Of a stretch of DNA of 64,000 nucleotides, positions 1 to 12,300 are shown piece by piece; within the stretch, counting starts at the first letter, position 1; every line of letters begins with the position of its first letter. A program made the position numbers and the translations under genes. The stretch is from Onchocerca lupi (Eukaryota; Nematoda; Chromadorea; Rhabditida; Onchocercidae), in NCBI GenBank assembly GCA_028564675.1, contig JAOVVO010000311.1, positions 25,144-89,143 of the forward strand, read 5' to 3'. Under the pieces are notes generated by a model, which ran no database searches, was not told the origin of the DNA, and saw nothing but the letters and a program-made list of their open reading frames with translations.

Positions 1-2302
1 GATATTTCTGAACAATGTTGAAATTCGCTGTTGGTCTATGGGCTATCGATTTGTATGGCTCAAGATATAGTGATGTGTCCAAATTCCGGTAAAGATTTCC
101 TGTTTTTTTTTTTCCATTTTTTCGATCATTCGAAATGCCAATTAGATAAATTATGGGAAAATTAAGTTCATCTTCGTTAAAAATTAATTAAACTTAAAGA
201 AAGTATTCAGTGCAGTACTTATACTCTTTTTGATGCAAGCAATATGCATTATTGGTTAAAGTTGAACTTCGTGCCGAAATTTAACCAATAACAAAATCTT
301 TGGGAAAATCTTTGTTATATCAATCATCGCAAAAGTTGTTTTAAAAAAAAAAAAGAAAAACTCGTTTGTCGTTCTAATGTACTATCGAAATTATAAAACT
401 CGATCAATTTTATTAAATTCTCTCGATAGAGTTCAAAAAAACCGTACTCGAAATTCACTCAATAACGAGCAGAAAGGTGGAAAATTATATCACAGTTTCT
501 TATAGTTTTATTCATTTTCTATGAATTTTATTCATGTGAGAAAAAAATGAGATTTTCTTTTTCAAAATTTTCTGTCATTTTCATTTTTCACCAAATTAAT
601 TAGACTTTTCTAGACGATGTTGAATTCTTTGGGTTTTGATATTTATTGAACGAAATTCTGACATTAAAATATTCAAATGAGTTAAATAAATTTGCGTATC
701 CCTTATGTGAGAACGAAAGTATGTGTAAATAATTTAGTCTTCATATTTATAATATCTTTTAATCTTGTTTTTAAAGGAACTAATTTTTAATTGCTTAAAT
801 GATACTGTAGGAAAAATGGTACTTTAGCAGATATTTTAGTACTACTGCTCAGTTTTTAATTCCTTCACACATTTCATTGGGAATTTGTAGAAAGCAATAT
901 AAATTTGCATAGTTGGTGAAACTTTGTTGTTGTTTTCTGGAATGGCATGCATTCGATTATCCAGATTGATAGGACTGATTAAAGAGGATGGATAAATAAC
1001 CACTGATTTTTACCGCTATCTGAGCATCTAATCTTTTGACTTTTCTCTATTTTACCATTTGCTGGCAATATTATTCATCCATCCATCAATCACAACTTGA
1101 TGTTATGCAGAGAGATATAAGTAAATAATGCAGGAACAATAGTTATTCAGGTACTCAAATAAGAATGCTAGATAACTATAACTGCACGGACCAATAATTT
1201 TCATAAAAAATGAGAGATTGTTGTAGTATTCGTTATTAAAACTGATAAATTCTGATGAATGAACTGTTCTGATTCGATTGTTAATTAGTGATGCAGAAAA
1301 GACTATCAGACTCTTTCATCATCAAGAGCAGCTCATTGGTTATTTTGCCAGCTTGAAAACTTTGGATCGGCTGCTGAGCTTTTTCTTCTGTTGCCGTTTT
1401 ATTTTTTCATCAATCTCAAAGTTGAAAGGTCCAGCAGTAAGTATAAATGTTATGGCTGGCACGAAATGATAAACTTTGTGCCTTGGCGTACCCTGCACCA
1501 CTAAGCATGATTGAGCCTTGCATACACATAAACATTACTCTGCACTTGGCCAATATGAAGATTATATAATGCTGAGCAGATAAGCAGCAGGAACAGACAA
1601 AAAAGCTAAAAAACCATGAAAATGGAATTAAATAATTTCAGCTCGTTCTTGCCAGATTGATTTTCAAATTATAAAAATGTTATAAATGGTCGAACTTCTG
1701 AAGCATCTTTTTTATTCTTTCATTCTCTGAACAAATAATATTGGAATTTTTATTACAATGCCTTGAAAACAAGAAATATTTATTCTTTTTTGAATATCGA
1801 ATAGTAATAATAAAATCTGTACCAGTCTTCATCTTTTTTTTACTTATAATCGAAAGTTGATTTTAATTTTAATTGTAATTTTAAGCATGCCTTGAGAACA
1901 CTTCTCATTTAAAATTCACTGCTTTTTCTCTTTCTTCAAGATAGCGTTGAAAATAGTGACCATAATGATACAATGGACAGACCAAATAATTTCTTTGGTC
2001 CTTTAAAATTCAAACAAGTATAGGTTTTATTTCCGTTGCTATTCCAGGGTCATCATTAGTTAAAGGTCATGTTCAAGAAATATAACTTGACCATATTTTT
2101 TGTATCCGCTAGTGATTATGGTATGGTAATTTGCGTCTCAGAAAATATTTCTCAAGTTCTTTTTCCAAATATATGAAGCAGTGCTATGATGATCATCAAA
2201 ACCTCGCATACATTTACACTAAAAAATGATTAATTTTGCCTTTGCTAAAAGTTTCTGAATTTTCATTTGAAAAGTTAATTCTGATAGTTTGATTGTTTTC
2301 AG
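1..2302. other. Long stretch without supported exons (probable large intron of the phosphatase gene)
   Basis: AT-rich sequence with many stop codons in all frames. The exon starting at 2303 begins in mid-codon, so the phosphatase gene must continue upstream; this stretch is therefore best read as intron. The longest open stretch, at 1278-1469 on the plus strand, encodes a low-complexity phenylalanine-rich peptide with no family resemblance. I see no FERM-domain exons here, although that domain is expected N-terminal to PDZ in this family, so they probably lie left of the window. Confidence 0.5.
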
Positions 2303-5300
2303 TGAAAGTACTCCAAGTTCATCTGTATGTCGTTTATCGGGCACGCAGCGAGATTCTTCTACGCTTTTGCCAGAAGCAACGATACCTTCGAGAGTGATTG
2401 TTGCACCACCTGGTAGTTCAGCAACCTTGCAACCAAACAGTAAACATCGTGAGACCACATTTGGTATCGATGAAGATTGCTGGCGATCTAGTGGTACTGC
2501 CATGCTTACGAATGAGAAGTCACAATTAGTTCGTTTTTTTTTTATCGATTTTAAATTTGAAATAGATCAAAGTTTAAAGCAAGTTATAGATCCTGAGAAA
2601 TTCGTGGATCATTGCCGGAAATTTAATGTTTACCCAATCAATCCAATGCACTGATAATGATTTGTTTCATGTGTTTCAAAAGTAATTTCACAGTTTCCTT
2701 CTTGAAAAGGCAATAGATAGAATTCTACAATCTTGAAATTTTCGATAGTGTATTTGTCTCAGAAAGTTTCAGATCTATATGTAGTGCATAAGTGTTTGAA
2801 TGCTAAAAATATAAATTTATGTGTACCAGCGATAAATTGGGTAAGGAAAAATATGAAAAGAGCGATGGTCATGTTGAAGAGGAAGAAATTATTTCGATTT
2901 CTAAATTGTCGAACTGCCATTCTTCTTTGAAATACACCGATCTGTGCATGACATGGCTTCTAGCACTTGTTCCTTTTTGTGCATCAATGTCGCCATGCAT
3001 CAAACGAATGTGATTCCGAACACTGATTTGAAGTAAATGATAGGATCAGTGTGCCACTTCTCTCCCTGTAAATTGATGAGAAAGCAAAAAAAGAGCGAAA
3101 AGACATAACGGTATTAATGAAATTCACAGCAATCTCTAATTTTTCACAAATTTTTGTTATATTTGTTTTGCTTGATCTAGTAAAATAAGAAGGAATTGCA
3201 AATTTTGGAAATCAAATTGTATCTTTCATATTCATTTAGGAATAAAAAAAAAAGAAAATGTTGTGGGATCAAAGAGTGTTATGGGATCATTTATGTTATG
3301 AGATCAAAGAGCAGCAATAAATTTCAGTTTAATTTTTAGTCAATTTTTTGAGACCTGTTATATTAAGCTAATGTGAATGGAAATGCACATTTTATGGCCT
3401 TGGCCTCAGAAATTTCTAGATAAGTTCGAATTCTTTTCCAGCAATTGCTAACCCTTTTTTGACTAATTATTGGTGAATATTTATGGCTCTATTTTTTTCA
3501 TCGAATAGCTGATCCAAGAAAAAGACCGATTTCGATCAAAGTTTATGATTATTAGGCTAGTGGATCGTCCTCGACCATAACAACTTCCGCTGCGACAACC
3601 ATTCATCGCCTGAGTGGTATTAATGGTCATCAAAGTGTGTGTCGCAAGAGCACCAACAGTACATCGAATGCATCTGTTTCAAACGGTTTTGCTAGTGGTT
3701 CAACCGTAAATCGATTTGTTCCAAATGGTTCCATCGGTGGTTCACCGCTTCGTGGCCACTCACCTCGAACCGTATCAAACAGTAAATTACAAAACGGTGG
3801 ATCGCCACGATCATCTCTTGCTAGGTAAGTTTACGTACAATGTCCTTCTTTCATATAAACAAACTTGATTGGTTTAATGTTGCATTACCCAAAAGGACTT
3901 CAGTTTGGAATATGCTTAGAAGAAATAAGAAGCAGTCGTTATTATTAAATGTTTACTTACTCCAATTAATTTGATCATATTAATTAAGCAATTTTAATCG
4001 TTGTTGTTGTTGCAACAGGATACATATACAATAAGCATATAACGATTTAAATTTTTAATGTAAATGATTTTCAGTAAATCTTTTTTCTGCATATTTATTT
4101 TAGTTATTCATCGTACAGTTCAGTAGTAAACCAAACTAACGGGTACAGCCCGACATACATCAGACGATCACCTCGCCAGGTTAACTTTGCATTGCAAATT
4201 CTTGTCATATAAGGCATTATTAATTATTAATTGAATTAACGAAATGCTAGTTCTAATGATATCTACTGCTTTTCTTTAGTCATCCTGTATTTTTGATCCG
4301 ATCCATATTTTAGATAAAATTCAGCTGTTTTCTGTGAGAGATGACAATGATTTATGAAGATATTCAGGAAGTTCTAAATTTATTTTTAAGCAAAAGCAGA
4401 TTAAAATGTTAAGAAGTATAAATTGGCGGTAAATAAAAGATTTTGCTAGATATTTGATTAATTGAATTAGTTTAAAATTTTGAAACTGAAGAAATGAATT
4501 AGTTTGTTTTCAGTCATCATCGCCAATCAGTGAGGACGGCATAGTAGTAATCCGTATGCGAGCAGATGTCCAGGGCCGATATGGCTTCAACGTGAAAGGT
4601 GGGGCTGATCAGAATTATCCTGTTATTGTAAGTCGAGTTGCACCTGGCAGCTCTGCCGATAAGTGCAATCCTAGGCTAAATGAAGGTGATCAGGTATGTT
4701 TATTAAAAGCTTGGACGATAATTCTATTAATTTCGATTTATTTTTGGTGTTGTACATCAAATGTTTTTATTTACTACAAAATCTTTTATGTAACGTTCGA
4801 ATGAATGATCCGATTAGATCAAGAAATTTATGTGTCGAAGTTTTTTTTTTCCTTGCTTACCTTTTGAATTACAGGTTTTACTAATTAACGGTATGGATGT
4901 ATCTTCGATGCCACACGAAAAAGTTGTTCGATTCATTCGTGCAACACGTGATTCTCCCAGCGGAGAATTGGTACTTACAATCAGGCCTAATGGTAAATTT
5001 TGTTAAATGATAAAACTCAAACATTCAGTTGAAGGAGCTGAATAGAAATCCACTTCTGTCTTAATATTACAGTTTATCGATGCGGTGAAGATGTCGAAGA
5101 ATCGGATGCACAACATTTACCTGAAGTATCTCATGTAGCTGATACAGTACCACGTTCTGATAAGCTGTCACAATCTCTTATCATGCTTAAGGAGTCCATT
5201 TCATCAGGGAAAATTATCACACAATTTGAGGTCGATCTGTTTTTATACAAAAGGAACATTTTCTGTTTTTGTTTAGTAAATTTTTGCTTCGTGGGTCTTT

Positions 5301-7641
5301 TGAAGTAGGAATAAGAAATTTTGGTAACCTGATACTTGGGCTATTCATAGCTTTAAGAACTTGGCGAAAGTTTTAAAATTTAAATCAAATAAACTTGTAA
5401 ACCGGAGATATGGAAAAAAATTCATATGTGATTCGTTTTTGACGAATTACATATGAACAATGCACTCATCGAATTTCAAATTTTGCTATGAACCAAAAGA
5501 ACTATTATTTGCTAAAAAAGATTTGCTTATTACAGCAGTTGTATCGGAAGAAGCCAGGGTTAACCATGGACGATTGTAAGCTGTCATTGAATGTTAATAA
5601 AAACCGTTATCGAGATGTGTGTCCCTATGATAGTACCCGTGTAAAGATAAGTGCACCTTCTGGCGACTATATCAATGCATCATTTGTCAACGTAAGCTAT
5701 TTATCAACATCAATTTTGATTATAATTTGCTGTTACAGTCATATAATACTCTTTTTCTCATCATTTCCTTACCTTTCGTTTCAAAAATTTGTCAATATTA
5801 ATTTCAAAACAATAAATTGCATGAGAATGAAGTTGTAATCAATAATAGACGTAGTCCTTTGCTTGTACAAAAAGTTTTGATAATCATTAGATGAAAATTC
5901 TTTTATTAAATCCTTATCATCAGATAAGGATTTATGGAATTTCATAAAATTTTTGAGTGATACGTATGGAAAAGCAATTTTCGTTTGCAACGGTTAGAAC
6001 ATAGTAATTGTGATATACAAAAAGAAATAGTAATTGTACTAGTAAAATTAATTACATTTATCGAATATTGATAATGAATGATTGTAATACTTAATAAGTA
6101 TACGGTACTTCAGATGGAGATTCCATCTAGTGGTATTGTGAATCGATATATAGCAGCTCAGGGACCACTTGCACATACATCCGGTGATTTCTGGTACATG
6201 GTCTGGGAGCAGTTGTGTACAACAATTGTAATGTTAACTACAACCATCGAACGAGGTCGTATCAAATGTCATCAATATTGGCCTAGGCTTTATGAAAAGC
6301 ATGATTATGGCCAACTACAAATTTCCTGTCTCAGTGAACGAGAAACTGCCAACTGCATTTATCGTGAAATATCAATTGAAGATAAAATGGTAAGCAAATG
6401 TTTATTTGAACATCATTAATAAATCTTCTGTCTAACTTACTAAGCTGTTGAAAAGAAAAGAAAAACTTTGAATGTTTTGGGATGGAAACTTTTTCAATTC
6501 GATCATTTCGAAAATTTGCAGACAAAAGAAGAGAGACGGGTAAGTCAAATGCAATATACGGCATGGCCTGATCATGGTGTGCCAGATGATCCGAAACATT
6601 TTATCGAATTCGTCGATGAGGTCAGTTTCGAATTCTGCTCTCTTAATCTGTTTAAATGTTTGTCTCTTAAAATGTCATTTAATTTCTTTTTTTTTTTCAT
6701 TTTCCGATCTATTATTTCTTATATTTAAAGTTTCAAAAAAGATGCAATAAATTCAGGTTCGACGTGCACGAGCAGGTTCAGTAGATCCAATCGTTGTGCA
6801 CTGTAGTGCAGGAATCGGACGAACAGGTGTGCTAATTCTGATGGAAACAGCTGCTTGTTTGGTGGAAGGTAATGAACCGGTGTACCCATTAGATATTGTT
6901 AGGACAATGCGTGATCAACGGGCCATGCTCATACAGACAGCGGTATCGTTTCTTTCCTTCTCACATTTCAAATTCTCTTAAATTTTGAAGTGAAAAAATA
7001 CTTGCTAATTAATGAACTATTATTGGAATACTAGCTAGAATAATCTGGGTCATCTTAAGCAGGTGTCCAAAGTTCAAACATCAAATCAAGTATTAATTTA
7101 AGTCAAGTACTAACTTGTTTTCATGATTTATTTAAGGAATATTCTGGGTTTGCAACAAATCTTACTTCAGAAAGATTGAATAAATTATGTAATTAAGTAA
7201 TGAATTATGTAATGAAAATTAGTGTTCATAAAAATTCAGCTTCTTGATCCATCATCTCCTTGGAGTAATAATAAACCGGTAGGCAGTGTTTGATTTCACT
7301 CAATTTAAGAGCTGAACTAACTTTATGTTTTAATGTTCATGATATATACTTCAAAACACTTGAGTAGAAATTAGATTTAAATAGTGGAACTTGTATCAGC
7401 GGAATCAGATATTGCTTACTTTAATATTCAGCAATATTCACGACTAATTTCTTTCTAATTAATGAAAAATTCATAATCAAATTAGGGATCTATGAAATAC
7501 CATATATTTTAATAACAAGTATCTGATTGATGAATAGTAAACTTTCAGGGTCAATATACATTTGTATGCGAATGCATTTTGCGAGCTTATCACGATGGTC
7601 TAATCAAGCCGTTAGCGGAATATTGCATGCGATCTTCTTGA
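2303..7641 (+). CDS. ptp-1: Non-receptor protein tyrosine phosphatase with PDZ domain (PTPN3/PTPN4 type), 3' part
   Basis: Removes phosphate from tyrosine; family members act at the cytoskeleton-membrane interface. Exons read: 2303-2518, 3561-3824, 4104-4179, 4514-4693, 4875-4992, 5073-5230, 5536-5691, 6114-6389, 6522-6620, 6757-6942, 7549-7641 (stop TGA). Phases join throughout and give about 606 residues. Order: a Ser/Thr/Asn-rich linker, then a PDZ domain (RYGFNVKGG carboxylate-binding loop, 4514-4992), a short linker, then the catalytic domain. PTP hallmarks are KNRYRDV, NRYIAAQGPL, the WPD loop in YTAWPDHGVP, the P-loop HCSAGIGRTG with catalytic Cys and Arg, and a Q-loop ending QTAGQYTF. 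All catalytic residues are intact, so an active enzyme is expected. The family's FERM domain is not in the window, so the gene is partial at its 5' end. The 2518/3561 junction rests on phase and a weak GTCACA donor; the other junctions are firm. It converges on unc-51 with a 1.7 kb gap. Confidence 0.93.
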
Positions 7642-9311
7642 TGGCACCACATTAACAATATTATATTATTATTGTGATGTAATGCTGATCTGTCTGTACA
7701 GCTGCATGCTTTAATTATGTTGTTAGGTCAAGTTCCTAGCGAAATGAAATTTTTTTTTTTAATTTTTCTGAACTTTAATCTTGACAATGAGACTTTAGTC
7801 AAAGTTAGATTAAACAGGTTGTTAAGAAATTCCATCTGACCAGACTTTCAGCTTTTTTATATCATATTGTCAATCATGTAAAACTTCATTTTGTTTGCCA
7901 AATGTACTTGTTTTAAATCACGACTGCAAAAACACTATGCAAATTACTGATATTCCTTACCATTCTTTCAAAACGAACGATTGAAGGTTATATTTTCAAA
8001 ATTATTCCTATTATAATGCTGGCTTCGTACCAGTAATTCTTTCCATCATTCTTGAAAAATTGGCCTAGAAAAGATTTAATGGTTGAGATTTTCGCGATTG
8101 GAGTTTTCAAAATAATGTACTGAACATAACTGGAATTTTCCTGAGCTGATAGTCGTGTGTTATACATGAAATTTTCTGAATTTTGGAAGTCTTATAACTT
8201 CCTCCGGAATATATGATAAACCATGGGTTCTCCTAGATTAAGCCTAAACGAGAATCCGGAACTGAAGAACGGGCTCATTTATTTTTACTGAAGCATTTTC
8301 AAAAAAATCTAGAAAAAGTATAATGAGAGGTTCCCAGGAACTTGAATTGATTTACATGGATTTCCCTGTTATATCTGTCTACTTGCGTCAACTATTCTCA
8401 TTCAGGAAGAACTGTTAATGATGACATAATGTAATACACTCAGTCTGTGCATGAGTATTATTATTTAAACACCGGAAGAGAGCAAAAAATACTTGTTGTG
8501 ACTTTTTTTAATGAGCAAGGATTAAATTTCCAAAGTAATGAAAATATCTAAATTTGATTAAATTTAATCTTTTCAAAATCGTCTCATTATCATCTTTAAT
8601 TTTCGGCTTTTTGTTTAGTAAGTAAAAATTTAAGACTGTAAGGAGAAAATAAAAAGGAGACAATGCTTAAAAAGTAATTATCAACTCCCTCGCTCATCAA
8701 GCAAAGCATCTCTTACCATTTTATACATATATGAATGTTGAAAGCACGACTCTATCATATTTAAGCATAATTAAGCCAGAATTCTGAATCTCGGCAAACA
8801 GTGCAAAACATTCCCAGTATGATATATTTACCCATCTTTTCTTGCATCGCAAACCGATAAAGCGTCCATACGGTCTTTCAAATACAAAAAGGAAAAACTA
8901 GTAAATAAAATTAAGTACACGGACGAAGGTATAAGAAATAAGCCTCGCCACATCATACAATATTACCTATTCGTTTAAAAGACAAAACGATAAGTATCAT
9001 GCAACAGATATAGATGTTACATATAATTGGTGGTAAATGATTATCAAAATACAAATATGTGATATCACAAAATTCGTTTCTACAAAGAAAAAAAAAGAAA
9101 AGAAAAAAATGGTACTAACAAACAGCATGTACAAAATTGTTGCAACATGAAAGAACAATTGTAAGATAAATATTAAGATGATAGATCGAGCTTTGTCTTG
9201 CTTTTGTCTTACTTCTACTCAATTGTTAAACAAAAAAAAAAAAAAAAACTGACAATTTGGCCATAACTCAAAAACGCCAACACAATCTGATAATACAAAG
9301 TAACGAATGAA
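7642..9311. other. Intergenic region between convergent genes
   Basis: Lies between the stop codon of the phosphatase gene and that of unc-51 on the opposite strand. It should hold both 3' UTRs. The sequence is AT-rich, with stop codons in all frames and A-rich tracts near 9085-9110 and 9232-9249. An AATAAA hexamer occurs on the plus strand near 8900, and a TTTATT (minus-strand signal) near 8278. Neither is close enough to its stop codon to be assigned confidently. No exon or RNA gene is recognised. Confidence 0.5.
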
Positions 9312-12300
9312 CTATGCTGTACTAATAGCTTGCACCAATCCCTGCTTCTCCAATATTCTAAGGCGCTTCTCCACTGCATTCTTATATTTCGAAAGAACTA
9401 GTTTATCTGCTTCACTCGACACTTGCTCTGACAATGTATGTAGCATCATATAGGCTGTTTGGTACCTAAAAAATTCAGCTACCAGTTACTTGGATAAGAG
9501 AAAGTGTGAGTAATGCAAATCTTCACCCAAAAGCTGCCAAAATTTCATTATTTTTCATTTCTATCAATCCTCGTTCTATCATTTTACTTTCTGAATATGA
9601 ATTCATAAATCATGTCACGAGTTAAACATTCTAGATCAGTAATCAATGAATGAGCTAATGTCGATATCTTTTCATCATTTTAAGAGGGAAACAATGAAAC
9701 TTACATAAAAAGGAAAACAAATTAAAGTACCGTTGAGAGCATAGATGTGGATTGCCAAAAAGTTCATCCAAAGCAGCACTTTGACAAAGCTGAATAGCAT
9801 GTTTATACATAATTCGTTCGGCCGATATTACTGCCATAGCAGGATCTGGACCTGGTAGCCCAAGAGATGCTAATTCCTGTGATCGTATCTAAAATATCAC
9901 TGCAATAGTATTCATGAAATTCAGTTTGGATACAGCTAAAATGGTAATTCAAGAACTTAGTCAGCACTCTTCGAATTTTTATTAGAATTCTCAAAAAAAA
10001 AAAATCATGAATACGAGTTTGCTAGTTTTTGTAATGATGGATCTTTTTTGAAAATAAAAAGTGATACAACCGAAATAAAAATACAAACTTCAAATTTGAT
10101 ATCAACATGTCCATGATTTAAATCACTTACAAGCTTCATGTCTTTCAAAAAGTCAAATAAAGAATTACTTGAAAAAAAGTGCCTACCAAACATTGATGGT
10201 ATTTATCATTAAGTTGATTTAGTACATGTTGTACAGCTGGTGATGGATGCAAGGTTTCCGACGCGACTTGTTTTTGGGCAAGAAGTAGAGCTGAGGAAAG
10301 CATATGAAGCGCTCGAACATATACAACTAGCTGCTCCGCTCGACGATATGCATCTGATCGTTCTTTTTTCTACAACAAAATTTTAAGAAACATAACTTAA
10401 TAAGTTCAATCCAACTTGAAATTTTTAAATGACAAAGCTTAAATAGAATGAAGTGAGAGTAAAATGGATTAATACCTAAAAAAACTCTACAATATTAAAA
10501 AGAATTTACCTTCCGTGGCGGCATCGAAAGAGAAACAGGATTTCCCCTGTCTTCAGCAACATTAATAAGAGTTTCAACTAACTCAAGTACAAATCGCAAC
10601 TTTGCTAACACTTGAACATGTTCTGCCTAGAAATTGAAGAGTGGTATTTACTTGATATGAAAAATTAGACTAAAGCTGGAAACTTTATAGGTTTATAATG
10701 CTAGTAGGAACAAAATTTTTATACATTACGAATTTAATTAACGAACCAACACAGCATAGTCAAAAATATGCATAACGTACAGAACAGAAAACAGAAAGAA
10801 AAAAAAAAATTAAACCCCCATAAGAGTCTCCTGCTCCAACGACGGTGCAATATCGTTTAACGATGGAATTGCATTCTGATTATTTGGTGCTGATGCATTC
10901 GTATTGGATGTATCCTGAGCCATCTGAGTGCCTGTACAGATTCCCTCATCTGCTGATTCACTTTCCATGAGCTGCGAACGAGAAGATAAATCTGTAATAA
11001 ACAGATTAAAAGTTAGTAATGGGAAAGTAAATTTCAATGTATCACTACATATTTAAATCATACTGCGGATTACCAGTTCAAGTTTTCAGAAAATGAAGCT
11101 CCTACAAGAAAAACCCCAAAGTTCACAAATTACGTTTTGACAAAGTGATCAGGCAATTCTCATCGGCAAAAAATTTTCTCGAGATCAGAATATGTTAATA
11201 TGGTTAAAATGGTTTGAAAAGTTTACTGGATGCAAATGGAAGATGGATCGGTTGGCTCAGATCAACGTCTTCTTCTTCCTCGCTCAGACTGCTACTAAAA
11301 AAGAAAAAAAAAATTTTTTTTTCATAATTGAAACGCATGATCTGGATTTGTGATATATACTTTTATTGCTAGATGTAAATGATCCAAAAAGCTGCTAAGT
11401 CGACTAATAATCACTGGCTGATAAATTTTTTCAAATATCCGAAAAATATTTTTTAATTTGCAAAAATTTTACAAAATAATAGCACAAAGTTAATAATGAT
11501 TGTGACATTTAAGTTCAAATGGAACTGATCTTCCAATTCTTTAATATTTCACTGATTTTACAAATTACAGACCTTGTTGAAATTTCATTTGTAACTCGTG
11601 GAATAGCACGAACGGTAAGTGATGCACAAGATCGTGGTGGTGATACTGAAAGATACTTTAAATTATCCACTGGAGGTATAGGTGAGGGCTGTGGTGAACT
11701 TGGTCTTTCCACGTCTTCTTCTTCCATGAAGGATTGAGTGTTTTCCACACTGTTTCGTCCTGTCTCTAATTTCTCTTTGTTCGTTGCCGACCCATTTCTA
11801 GTTTCCGAGTTAGCATGAAAAACATTTGCAGCATCTACTTCCGGAACTGCTTCCAGGATTTTCCGATTTGCAGTAGCAGAAGTAACAGAAGGAGTTAATT
11901 CTAGGGACGAGCTAGCAGCAGAAGTCGTTGCAACAGTATCAATGGTATATTGTCGTGCTCGATTCAGTAATGTCGTATCGTACTGTGATGTCCGTGAATC
12001 TTTCACAATAAATTGCGCTGAAATTTCAGTTATTAAAATAGTAGAAATTTCGACAACTATAGCAAAGGAGAGACAATCTGAACTTTCCATTTAAAAGAAG
12101 TGACTAAACTGCACTCTACTGGAAAATTATAAGAAGAAAGCGAAGTTTATGCATATATTGAACCAAATTTAAAATGTAGTCGAACCAATTTTTTTTTTGA
12201 ATTGATTAAGAAAAAAGATGCAGAGCAATCATAGGGGTAAAGATTACAACAAAGAAAAGAACAATTATTTTTTAGCAGGATATACACTCAAAAATCCAAA

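Noticed and set aside
1278..1469. 63-codon open frame upstream of the phosphatase exons
   Set aside because: Phe/Ser-rich translation, no domain resemblance, no fit with the phase of the 2303 exon.
2219..2503. Minus-strand open frame opposite the first phosphatase exon
   Set aside because: Antisense shadow of a coding exon; no independent evidence.
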